Assembly (NCBI RefSeq): GCF_023156385.1
Contig: NZ_JAKZAK010000006.1
Span: forward strand, 62,001 to 126,000
Source: Marinobacter xestospongiae
GTDB lineage: Bacteria > Pseudomonadota > Gammaproteobacteria > Pseudomonadales > Oleiphilaceae
Length of the DNA: 64,000 nucleotides
Direction: 5' to 3'
Shown here: piece by piece, positions 17,111-24,611 of the stretch
How the letters are laid out: each line of letters begins with the position of its first letter
Position numbering within the stretch: position 1 is the stretch's first letter
Program-made: the position numbers and the translations under genes
The notes under the pieces: model-generated
Database searches by the model: none
Seen by the model: the letters and a program-made list of their open reading frames with translations, nothing else
What the model was told of the DNA's origin: nothing

Positions 17111-17884
17111 ATGGTGCAGTATCTGAGCAGGGTATGGATCGCGGTTGCATGTTTCTCGATGATGGTGGGTTGCTCAACCCAGCAGGCCCGGCCGGATGCC
17201 GACACCTGGGACGATACGCCGCCTCAGGTTGATCCCGCCGATCCCTACGAAAACTGGAACCGGAATATCTTCGGTTTCAACGAGTTTGTTGACGACTGGT
17301 TCCTGCGCCCGGTTGCTGAAGGCTACCGCTGGGTGATGCCAACCTTCGCTGACCGCGCCGTGACCAACTTCTTCAGCAACCTTTCCGAATTGGGCAACTT
17401 TGCCAACAGCCTGCTCCAGCTGAAAGGGGAATCGGCGATCGTGGCAGCCGGGCGCTTCACCTATAACACCGTGTTCGGGCTGGGCGGGCTGATTGATGTG
17501 GCCACGGTGTTTGAGCTTCCGGAGCGCCCGGAAGACTTTGGCCAGACTCTGGGCTACTGGGGTGTCAACAGTGGCCCCTACCTGATGCTGCCGTTCCTGG
17601 GGCCGTCAACGCCGAGAGATTTTGGCGGCATGCTGACCGACATGTACGCCATGCCATCGCTGTGGAGCCTGGCCGAAGCACCGGAAATCTACTATGCCCA
17701 GGGCGTTCAGATCGTCGACATCCGTGCGGATCTTATCCCTGCCGAGAGCTTTATTTCCGGCGACAAGTACAACTTTATCCGTAACGCCTATCTGCAGCGC
17801 CGGGAGTTCCTGATCAACGACGGTGAAGTCCAGGAAGACCCGTTTGCCCAGGAAGATGAAGATCTGATGCTCGACGACTTTTGA
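17111..17884 (+). CDS. mlaA: MlaA/VacJ outer-membrane lipoprotein
   Basis: MlaA sits in the outer membrane with porins and removes mislaid phospholipids from the outer leaflet, passing them to MlaC. The 257-residue product has a lipoprotein signal ending MMVGC (Cys21). The family block begins at DPYENWNRNIFGFNEFVDDW, and FFSNLSELGNFANSLLQ and GPYLMLPFLGPSTPRD are also characteristic. The acidic tail (EDEDLMLDDF) is variable in the family. AGGAAGG precedes the ATG. The remaining mla genes are not in this window. The patatin-like lipase gene 71 bp downstream may be functionally linked through phospholipid turnover. Confidence 0.95.
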   Translation: MVQYLSRVWIAVACFSMMVGCSTQQARPDADTWDDTPPQVDPADPYENWNRNIFGFNEFVDDWFLRPVAEGYRWVMPTFADRAVTNFFSNLSELGNFANSLLQLKGESAIVAAGRFTYNTVFGLGGLIDVATVFELPERPEDFGQTLGYWGVNSGPYLMLPFLGPSTPRDFGGMLTDMYAMPSLWSLAEAPEIYYAQGVQIVDIRADLIPAESFISGDKYNFIRNAYLQRREFLINDGEVQEDPFAQEDEDLMLDDF

Positions 17885-17955
17885 TGCACTTTTGATACCG
17901 CCCGGTGGCCGGGTTATAGTCCGGATACACCCAGCCACCCGGGATTGGTAGTGCC

Positions 17956-19437
17956 ATGATGGATTCCCGTATCCGCAAGTTCCGGCAAATGCTCGTCAAC
18001 GCGCCCAACTACGAAGTGTGGAAGGGCGCGGCACTGGAGCTGGATTACCTGGAAGGCAATGTGGAGTGGAAGGAGGAGTTTGCCTCTGACCTTTACCATT
18101 ATGAACTGATCCTCGACCGCCTCACCAACCTCAAACACTACCGTCAAGGCGGGGAGTATGATCGCCTCAAGCGTGCCCTGAGGGAGGGGCTGCACCACGA
18201 TCTGGGTAACATTGGCAACCCCGCGCTGTACACTCACTCCCATGTTGGTACCAAGCACCTGATCGAGGAATACATTACCCAGGTGTGCGAATCCCTGGAT
18301 TTCCTCTGTGATACGCCGATTCCCGACTTTCCGGTGCCTGACAAACTCCAGTTCTTCCGCGATACCCTGACCAGTTTCGGTCGTCCCACCCTGTTGCTGA
18401 GCGGAGGTGCCACGCTGGGGATGTTCCACCTCGGGGTGATCAAGGCGCTGTGGGAAAAAGGGTTGTTACCGCAGGTTGTGGCCGGTTCCTCCATAGGTGC
18501 CATCATTGCGGCCATGCTTGGCGTTCACACCGACGCCGAGATTCCCGAGATGCTGGTGCCGGAAACCCACAACCTCAAAGCCTGGAAGTGGCGCGGCCTG
18601 CTCAGCGCCTGTCGTGGGGACGGGTTGATGGATCAGGCCCAGCTCAAGGCTTGCCTGCGCAACAACATTGGTGAGTACACCTTCGAAGAGGCCTATCAGA
18701 AGACTGGGCGTTCCATCAACATCAGCGTCTCACCGACCCAGAGCCATCAAAAGGCCCGCCTGCTCAGTGGCTACACCTCACCGTACCTGCTGGTGTGGAG
18801 CGCGGCCCTGGCCAGCGCCGCGGTTCCGGGGGTGTTTCCGCCAGTAACGTTGATGAAGAAAGATCTGCAGGGTTCGGTGTTGCCCTACATGTCCCGGCAG
18901 CAGTTTGTGGACGGCTCGGTGGTCAGCGATCTGCCCATTGAACGGCTGATGCACCTCTACGACGTCAACTTCACCATCGTCAGTCAGACCAACCCCCATG
19001 TGGTTCCTTTCCTCAACCGGCGCGGTCGGGATGAGAAACTGAGCCTCTGGCAGCTGCCGCTGCATGTGCTGCAGGCCGAGGTGCAGTTTCATGGCCAGGG
19101 CGTGTTTGACTACCTGCGCAAGCGGGTGCGTCCGGAACTGATGCGCCAGGTTTCCGGGCATCTGTACACCATCATGGCGCAACGATACTTTGGCGATGTC
19201 ACCATTGCCCCGCACTACACCTTCGCCCATTACCGCCGCATGCTGGCCAATCCGGAACCGCAGTTTGTACGGCAGCTGATCCTGGAAGGTGAACGTGCAA
19301 CCTGGCCGAAGATTTCCATGATTCGCTCCCACGCCCGCATCTCCAAGACTCTGGAGCGGTGCGTGGCCCGGCTGAAAGACCAGCAGCGCCGCAGCCAGCG
19401 TGAACTGTATCTGGTGAAGCCGGATAAGTCGGGCTAA
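17956..19437 (+). CDS. DUF3336 and patatin-like phospholipase
   Basis: The 493-residue protein has an N-terminal DUF3336 region (about residues 1-130, with WKGAALELDYLEGN) and a patatin domain. The lipase dyad is visible: the oxyanion loop SGGATLGMFHLG, Ser179 in GSSIG and Asp319 in DGS. The DUF3336-patatin pairing is typical of yeast Tgl-type lipases and their bacterial relatives, which hydrolyse triacylglycerol or phospholipid. There is no signal peptide, so it should act in the cytosol or at the inner membrane. It follows mlaA on the same strand with a weak CCCGG/CCGGG hairpin between them. Confidence 0.9.
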   Translation: MMDSRIRKFRQMLVNAPNYEVWKGAALELDYLEGNVEWKEEFASDLYHYELILDRLTNLKHYRQGGEYDRLKRALREGLHHDLGNIGNPALYTHSHVGTKHLIEEYITQVCESLDFLCDTPIPDFPVPDKLQFFRDTLTSFGRPTLLLSGGATLGMFHLGVIKALWEKGLLPQVVAGSSIGAIIAAMLGVHTDAEIPEMLVPETHNLKAWKWRGLLSACRGDGLMDQAQLKACLRNNIGEYTFEEAYQKTGRSINISVSPTQSHQKARLLSGYTSPYLLVWSAALASAAVPGVFPPVTLMKKDLQGSVLPYMSRQQFVDGSVVSDLPIERLMHLYDVNFTIVSQTNPHVVPFLNRRGRDEKLSLWQLPLHVLQAEVQFHGQGVFDYLRKRVRPELMRQVSGHLYTIMAQRYFGDVTIAPHYTFAHYRRMLANPEPQFVRQLILEGERATWPKISMIRSHARISKTLERCVARLKDQQRRSQRELYLVKPDKSG

Positions 19438-19605
19438 CGGGCTGGCCGAGATGGCGTGACCCCGGCCAGACAGGTATCATATCGCGAATATTCCGACCCC
19501 AGGGTCGGCTGACCCGCGCTGCCAGGGATCGGGCAAACGAACGTCCGGCGTACCGTTTGCAACCTGCGCAGGGAAGTCGACGGAAGGCACCAGATCTGGA
19601 TACCC

Positions 19606-21333
19606 ATGTACTACGATTTCTTCGGCTTTCGGGAGCCGCCGTTCTCCATTGCGCCGGACCCTCGCTACCTCTACCTCAGTGACCGCCACAAGGAAGCGCT
19701 GGCACACCTGATGTATGGTGTTGGCGGCCAGGGCGGTTTCATTGTCATCACCGGCGAGGTTGGCACCGGCAAGACCACGGTCAGCCGCTGCTTCATCGAC
19801 AATGCGCCCGACAACGTTGACATGGCGATCATCCTCAATCCGCGGCTGTCGGCCCGGGAGTTGCTCTCCAGTGTCTGTGATGAGCTGGGTATCCGCCACC
19901 CGGCAGGGTCGTCCATCAAGCGACTGGTGGACCTGATCAATGAAGACCTGCTGAAAGCCTACGCCGCCGGCCGTCACAAGGTGCTGCTGATTGACGAGGC
20001 CCAGAACCTCTCTTCGGAAGTGCTGGAACAGCTGCGATTGCTGACCAACCTGGAAACCGCCGAGAAGAAGCTGCTGCAGATCATCCTGCTGGGCCAGCCG
20101 GAGCTCAACGACATGCTGTCGCTGCCGGAACTGCGCCAGCTCAACCAGCGCGTTACCGCCCGCTATCACCTGGACGCCCTGCAGAAAGAAGAGCTGCCCA
20201 GCTACCTGCAGTATCGGCTGAGTGTGGCCGGACAGCGGGGCGAGCTGTTCTCCCGGGGGGCGATCCAGGCGCTGTACAAACTCAGCGGCGGCGTACCCCG
20301 GTTGATCAACCTGGTCAGCGATCGGGCCCTGCTGGGGGCCTACGCCGAGGGCGAGCATCTGGTGACCCGTGAGCACATCCGCACCGCAGCGCGGGAAGTG
20401 ACCGGTCCCGATATGCCTGGTCGCAGGCAGTTTCCCCGCAAAAGCGTCTTTGCCGCCCTGGCGGTTGTGGTGCTGGCCATCGCGGTGTCATGGGGGCTAT
20501 CCGACCGTGAACGCCGGCAATGGCTGACCAGCCCCTATGTCGCCCAGGCGGCGGGTGACTCGGAGCCGGAGGTGTCCGGTTCAGATCCTGGCGAGGCCGA
20601 GGGCCAGGGCGCAGCCGACGTCGATGGCGCAGACGGAAACGAATCAGCTGAGGCGCAGGACACCGCGCAATCGGACCAGGCGGCACCCGTCGGTGACCTG
20701 GCCGAGCCAGCAGCGCTGGCGCCGTTCCGGTTTGATACCGATGCGCTGTCCAAGGTCGAGGCGTTCCAGGCCCTGTTCCAGCAGTGGGGCGAGCGTTACA
20801 CGCCGTCCGACTTCCCGGTTGCCTGTGAGTTTGGCCGGCGCCAGGGCCTTGGTTGCCTCCATCGCGAAGGCACCCGCCGCAGTCTGCTGCAGATCGACCG
20901 GCCGACCATCCTGCGGTTGCGTGATGGCAATCGGGAGCGTTACGTCACCCTGGTTTCGCTGCGTGGTGACGAGGCGCAGCTACGCCTTGCTGATGGCGAG
21001 ATCCGCACGGTGTCGTTCCGCGAGCTGGAGGATTTCTGGTACGGCGATTTCAGTGTGCTCTGGCGGCTGCCGCCGTATCTGGGTGACAACGACAGTACCA
21101 GCAAGGAAATCTGGCTGAGCAGCCAACTGATGCAGCTGGCCGACCTGCATGCGGCGTCGGACCGGGAACGGGTGGAGGTCCAGAACATGGGCCCGGAGCA
21201 GCAGGTGGAATGGTATCAGGGTATCAAGGGCCTGCAGGTGGACGGTATTCCCGGCGCCATGACGCTGATCCAGATCAACAACGACCTGCACCCCGGCGTG
21301 CCCAGGCTGGCCAACACCGGGGCGGAGGGCTGA
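19606..21333 (+). CDS. gspA: GspA/ExeA-type AAA ATPase with peptidoglycan-binding tail
   Basis: GspA with GspB helps the type II secretin cross peptidoglycan. The N-terminus MYYDFFGFREPPFSIAPDP is the family hallmark. Walker A (GEVGTGKTTV, about residues 49-58), Walker B (VLLIDEAQN) and an AAA lid follow. One membrane helix (about 279-298, FAALAVVVLAIAVSWGL) separates the cytosolic ATPase from an acidic periplasmic linker. The C-terminal domain ends with a peptidoglycan-binding repeat (GIKGLQVDGIPGAMTLIQI). GspB follows one base after the stop. No other gsp genes lie nearby, so its secretin partner is encoded elsewhere. Confidence 0.92.
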   Translation: MYYDFFGFREPPFSIAPDPRYLYLSDRHKEALAHLMYGVGGQGGFIVITGEVGTGKTTVSRCFIDNAPDNVDMAIILNPRLSARELLSSVCDELGIRHPAGSSIKRLVDLINEDLLKAYAAGRHKVLLIDEAQNLSSEVLEQLRLLTNLETAEKKLLQIILLGQPELNDMLSLPELRQLNQRVTARYHLDALQKEELPSYLQYRLSVAGQRGELFSRGAIQALYKLSGGVPRLINLVSDRALLGAYAEGEHLVTREHIRTAAREVTGPDMPGRRQFPRKSVFAALAVVVLAIAVSWGLSDRERRQWLTSPYVAQAAGDSEPEVSGSDPGEAEGQGAADVDGADGNESAEAQDTAQSDQAAPVGDLAEPAALAPFRFDTDALSKVEAFQALFQQWGERYTPSDFPVACEFGRRQGLGCLHREGTRRSLLQIDRPTILRLRDGNRERYVTLVSLRGDEAQLRLADGEIRTVSFRELEDFWYGDFSVLWRLPPYLGDNDSTSKEIWLSSQLMQLADLHAASDRERVEVQNMGPEQQVEWYQGIKGLQVDGIPGAMTLIQINNDLHPGVPRLANTGAEG

Positions 21334-21334
21334 G

Positions 21335-22111
21335 ATGTCGTACATCCTGGACGCACTGCGCAAATCCGAGAGCGAACGGCAACAGGGGCGGGTGCCGGAC
21401 TTTGCCCAGCAGGTGCAAATGATTCACCGGCCTCGTCGACAACGCCGTTCGGTGATGATCTGGGTCATTCTCGCCCTGGCATTGCTGCTGAACGCAGGGG
21501 TACTGGCTTATCTTTTCTGGCCTGGGCATCGAACCGATGCGGTAACACCTTCGATGGCATCTGCGCCTCAGGCCACGGAACCGGCTGCGACTCAGTCGGC
21601 GAACGCGACCGGGGTGGCGGAACCAGCGCTGGCGCCGACACACTCTGTTCCAACAACGTCTGCTCGGACAACGCCTGATCCGTCAGAGGCGGCGTCGGTT
21701 TCGCTCAGTGACAGTACGCCACAGCCTGAGTTGACGGACGATCCGGTGAGCCAGCAGGGCGACCCGGGTGTCTCCCAGCCCAGTGAGCGGCCGACGGTGA
21801 TTGTTCCATCCACACCCCGGCCTCTGCCGGCCGCAGCCGCGTCAACCGCGGAATCCACCAGCCGGGTTCCGCATCTGGTGGAGTTGCCTTTGTCGTTCCA
21901 GCGCAGTGTTCCGGACCTGATTTTCAACAGCCATATCTACGCCTCCGATCCGGCGGCACGACGGGTGATGATCAATGATCACTACCTGCGGATCGGAGAC
22001 CGGTTCGACGGACTTCGGGTTGAGCGCATTACCGAGCAGGGTGTGGTTCTCAGCCAGAATGGCGTCAAATTCCGTGTCGGCACGGTCCGGGACTGGAAGC
22101 GACCACGCTGA
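21335..22111 (+). CDS. gspB: GspB-type general secretion pathway protein
   Basis: The N-terminus MSYILDALRKSESERQQG is diagnostic of GspB/ExeB proteins. A basic stretch and one membrane helix (about residues 44-63, VMIWVILALALLLNAGVLAYLF) follow. Next comes a Thr/Pro/Ser-rich periplasmic linker and a C-terminal domain (LVELPLSFQRSVPDL, then INDHYLRIGDRFDGLRVE) like the region that contacts the secretin. It starts immediately after gspA and its stop overlaps dinG by one base. The 258-residue length is normal. Confidence 0.92.
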   Translation: MSYILDALRKSESERQQGRVPDFAQQVQMIHRPRRQRRSVMIWVILALALLLNAGVLAYLFWPGHRTDAVTPSMASAPQATEPAATQSANATGVAEPALAPTHSVPTTSARTTPDPSEAASVSLSDSTPQPELTDDPVSQQGDPGVSQPSERPTVIVPSTPRPLPAAAASTAESTSRVPHLVELPLSFQRSVPDLIFNSHIYASDPAARRVMINDHYLRIGDRFDGLRVERITEQGVVLSQNGVKFRVGTVRDWKRPR

Positions 22112-24264
22112 TGGCTCTGTCGGACGCACTCAAACAGGAAATTCAGGTCGCCTACCGCGCAGTGCTGGAGGGAAAGGGCATTCGTGCCCGTTATGGCCAG
22201 CGCCTGATGATTGCCGAGATTGCCCGTTACCTGGGCGGTATCACCGAGAATGACGGCCAGCGCACGTCGGCTCCGGCTACCTGCGTGGTGGAGGCCGGTA
22301 CCGGTACCGGCAAAACCCTGGCCTATCTGATTTCCGCGATTCCCATCGCCCGGGCACTGGGTAAGACGCTGGTGGTCTCCACGGCGACCGTGGCGCTGCA
22401 GGACCAGATTGTTAACAAGGATCTGCCAGACCTCCGCAAACACAGCAAACTCAAGTTCAACTGGACCCTGGCCAAGGGTCGGGGACGTTATCTGTGCATG
22501 TCGAGGCTTGAGGCCCGCCTGCACGATGAGGGCAACGGCGACAGCGACACCATGCCGCTGTTCCTGCTGGACGAGAACAACGATGAAGAGCCCGGTACCC
22601 GCGCGTTTTTTGAGGACATGCTGGCGCGCTACGGCTCCCGCGAGTGGGACGGTGACCGGGATCACTGGCCGACGCAGATTCCCGATGACACCTGGCGCCA
22701 GGTGACCACCGATCACCGTCAATGCACCAACCGTCATTGCAGCTACTTTGACAGCTGTGCCTTTTTCGATGCCCGCAAGGGGCTGGAAGAGGCCGACGTC
22801 GTGGTGGCGAACCACGACCTGGTGCTGGCGGACCTGGCCCTGGGCGGCGGGGCTATCCTGCCGGAACCGGAGAACGCTCTGTTCATCTTCGATGAGGCGC
22901 ACCACCTGCCGGACAAGGCGCTCAACCACTTTGCGGCGTCGGTGCCGCTGAATGGCACCCAGCAGTGGCTCAAGCAGCTATCCCAGGCCCTGGCCAAGAT
23001 CCCACCGTTCCTGGCGCCCGCCACCCTGGCCGCCAAAACCGTGGACAAGATCAGCACCGCGGCCCGGGATGTCGGTGTGGAACTCGATCAGGTCTACCAG
23101 CAGGTGAATCTCAATACCGACTGGGACATGAGTGAAGAGCGCCGCTCAGCGCAGTGGCGTTATCCGGAAGGCGCGTTGCCGGAGGATCTGCGGGAGCTGG
23201 CCGGTAACGCCCAGGTCGCCACCGCCACGCTGGTGCGTCAGTTGGGCGTGCTGGCCGACGAACTGCAGAAAGCCTTCGACGACAAGAAAGAGCACGACGT
23301 TGACCGCGAGACCGCCGAGGCCTGGTATCCGGTGATCGGCTCCTTTCACAGCCGCGCCGAGGATCAGTCGCGATTATGGGCGGCCTGGCGGGAGGATCGT
23401 CCGCTGGATGATGAGGGCAAGCCCAAGGGACCACCAGCGGCGCGCTGGGCGATCAAGCAGCGCTGGGACCATGCAGAAGACATCACCCTGTACAGCAGTC
23501 CTATCCTGGCGGACAACCTGTTGCACAGCAGGCTCTGGTCCCGGGCTTACGGTGCGGTACTGACCTCTGCGACGTTGACGGCCCTGGGCCGGTTTGACCG
23601 CCTCCAGAGCCGCGCCGGTCTGCCATCCGACAGCCGCTTCCTGGTGGTGCCATCGTCGTTCCGTTACGCCGACATGGCGACCGTGGAGGTGCCGTCGATG
23701 ACGGTACTGCCGACAGACGAGGGGTACGCCGAGGCATTGGTCAAACGTCTGCCGGAACTTTGGGCCGGCGAAAAGGCCACGCTGGTCCTGTTCAACTCCC
23801 GTCGCCAGATGCACGACGTGCGGGATGCCCTGGCGTCGGACTACCCGGAGCTGATCATGACCCAGGACGACATGGCCAAGGGGGAAGTGCTCAAGCAGCA
23901 TTGCGAGCGGGTAGACAGCGGCAAACCCAGCGTTCTGTTCGGGGTCGCCAGTTTTGCCGAGGGCATTGACCTGCCCGGCAAGTACCTGGGGCATGTGGTC
24001 GTGACCCGGTTACCGTTCTCTGTTCCGGATGACCCGATCGATGCGAGCCTGGCGGAGTGGGTGACGGAGCGGGGCGGCAACCCGTTCATGGAGATCACCG
24101 TACCGGATGCGTCGATCAAGCTGGTCCAGGCTGTGGGGCGATTGTTGCGGACCGAACAGGATACCGGGCGGGTGACCATTCTTGATCGTCGTATTGTCGC
24201 CCGTCGCTATGGTCAGTTGCTGCTGGACGCATTGCCGCCATTCCGGCGCATCATTGAACGCTGA
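22111..24264 (+). CDS. dinG: DinG-family ATP-dependent DNA helicase
   Basis: DinG is a 5'-to-3' superfamily 2 helicase with an iron-sulfur cluster that resolves R-loops and replication-transcription conflicts. At 717 residues it matches E. coli DinG in length. Visible motifs are Walker A (EAGTGTGKTLAYL), the DEAH box in FDEAHHLPD, the cluster cysteines (CMSRLEAR near residue 130, then CTNRHCSYFDSC near 210) and motif VI (QAVGRLLRTEQDTGRV). Its ATG overlaps the gspB stop by one base, an odd pairing with a secretion gene that is probably just compact packing. In E. coli the gene is LexA-regulated; I see no LexA box at this start. Confidence 0.94.
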   Translation: MALSDALKQEIQVAYRAVLEGKGIRARYGQRLMIAEIARYLGGITENDGQRTSAPATCVVEAGTGTGKTLAYLISAIPIARALGKTLVVSTATVALQDQIVNKDLPDLRKHSKLKFNWTLAKGRGRYLCMSRLEARLHDEGNGDSDTMPLFLLDENNDEEPGTRAFFEDMLARYGSREWDGDRDHWPTQIPDDTWRQVTTDHRQCTNRHCSYFDSCAFFDARKGLEEADVVVANHDLVLADLALGGGAILPEPENALFIFDEAHHLPDKALNHFAASVPLNGTQQWLKQLSQALAKIPPFLAPATLAAKTVDKISTAARDVGVELDQVYQQVNLNTDWDMSEERRSAQWRYPEGALPEDLRELAGNAQVATATLVRQLGVLADELQKAFDDKKEHDVDRETAEAWYPVIGSFHSRAEDQSRLWAAWREDRPLDDEGKPKGPPAARWAIKQRWDHAEDITLYSSPILADNLLHSRLWSRAYGAVLTSATLTALGRFDRLQSRAGLPSDSRFLVVPSSFRYADMATVEVPSMTVLPTDEGYAEALVKRLPELWAGEKATLVLFNSRRQMHDVRDALASDYPELIMTQDDMAKGEVLKQHCERVDSGKPSVLFGVASFAEGIDLPGKYLGHVVVTRLPFSVPDDPIDASLAEWVTERGGNPFMEITVPDASIKLVQAVGRLLRTEQDTGRVTILDRRIVARRYGQLLLDALPPFRRIIER

Positions 24265-24356
24265 AAACCGGCCGAGCAACGCTGGCCAGGCAGAACAAGC
24301 AATGCCGCGCAGTAGCGAAGGGCTGAGCCAGCGAGAGGTTCCGGGGGTTTTCGTGG

Positions 24357-24387
24357 ACAAAAAAAAGTGCCAACAAAGGTTGGCACT
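24357..24387 (-). terminator. Strong left-facing terminator
   Basis: A perfect 9-bp stem AGTGCCAAC/GTTGGCACT (24366-24374 with 24379-24387, loop AAAG) is followed in the minus direction by eight T residues. It is 225 bp beyond the MalT-like stop, which is unusually far for that gene, but directly ends the predicted small RNA. Confidence 0.85.
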
Positions 24388-24418
24388 GTCGGAAGGAGTT
24401 AGTGTGAACTCAAGTGCG

Positions 24419-24481
24419 TCAGTAGAACGCAGGACAAGAAGACTGAAGGCCTGAAGTTTCAGTATTCTCTGTGAGGGTCAT
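24419..24481 (-). CDS. Possible 20-residue peptide inside the small RNA
   Basis: An ATG at 24481 opens 20 codons ending in TGA at 24419, giving a product beginning MTLTENTETSG and ending CPAFY. The start would lie only about 8 bases from the predicted transcript end and in the loop of the first hairpin, with only a poor ribosome site (AGTGAG). Chance is the likelier explanation, but short peptides under activator-type promoters exist, so it is recorded. Confidence 0.2.
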   Translation of the reverse strand: MTLTENTETSGLQSSCPAFY

Positions 24482-24495
24482 CTCACTACGGGTTC

Positions 24496-24580
24496 ATCAT
24501 AGGGAATCGGCGGCGTAGGCGGATCGTCCAAAGGGCGTAGGTGGGGGGATTAGCCCCCCTGAAATGTGATTACCATCACG
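24496..24580 (-). promoter_or_regulatory. Activator-type promoter with CRP-like site, palindrome and two direct repeats
   Basis: Reading leftwards: a CRP-like site (TGTGA-N6-TCACG, 24565-24580, with AAA flanking), a GC palindrome (six G, ATTAG, six C, 24543-24559), two exact copies of CCTACGCC (plus-strand GGCGTAGG at 24534-24541 and 24512-24519) spaced 22 bp, which is two helical turns, then TATGAT as -10 (24501-24496). The -35 position is poor, as expected for activator dependence. The MalT-like gene ends 31 bp upstream, making its product the obvious candidate activator. Confidence 0.55.
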
Positions 24581-24611
24581 TAACCTGACACCATCCGTGG
24601 CCCGCCAGGTG

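Larger units (their letters stand above)
24357..24489 (-). ncRNA. Probable small regulatory RNA, about 130 nt
   Basis: The predicted RNA starts about 7 bases past a TATGAT box (24501-24496) and ends at a strong terminator. It can fold into five hairpins in a row: GUGAG/CUCAC (24486-24471), ACUGAA/UUCAGU (24463-24442), UGCGU/ACGCA (24431-24415), GAGUU/AACUC (24411-24396) and the terminator stem. Single-stranded links are rich in C and U, and CUCCUU at 24398-24393 is complementary to a Shine-Dalgarno sequence. This is a common way for small RNAs to block translation. A 20-codon reading frame also fits inside it (24481-24419), so a dual-function RNA is possible. No known RNA family is recognised. 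Confidence 0.55.
24265..24611. other. Intergenic region between dinG and MalT-like gene, holding a probable small-RNA gene
   Basis: The flanking protein genes converge, so only terminators are expected. Instead, reading leftwards from the MalT-like stop, there is a CRP-like site, a GC palindrome, two direct repeats, a -10 box, a series of hairpins and a strong left-facing terminator. The parts are listed separately. The first 90 bp after dinG show nothing further. Confidence 0.6.
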
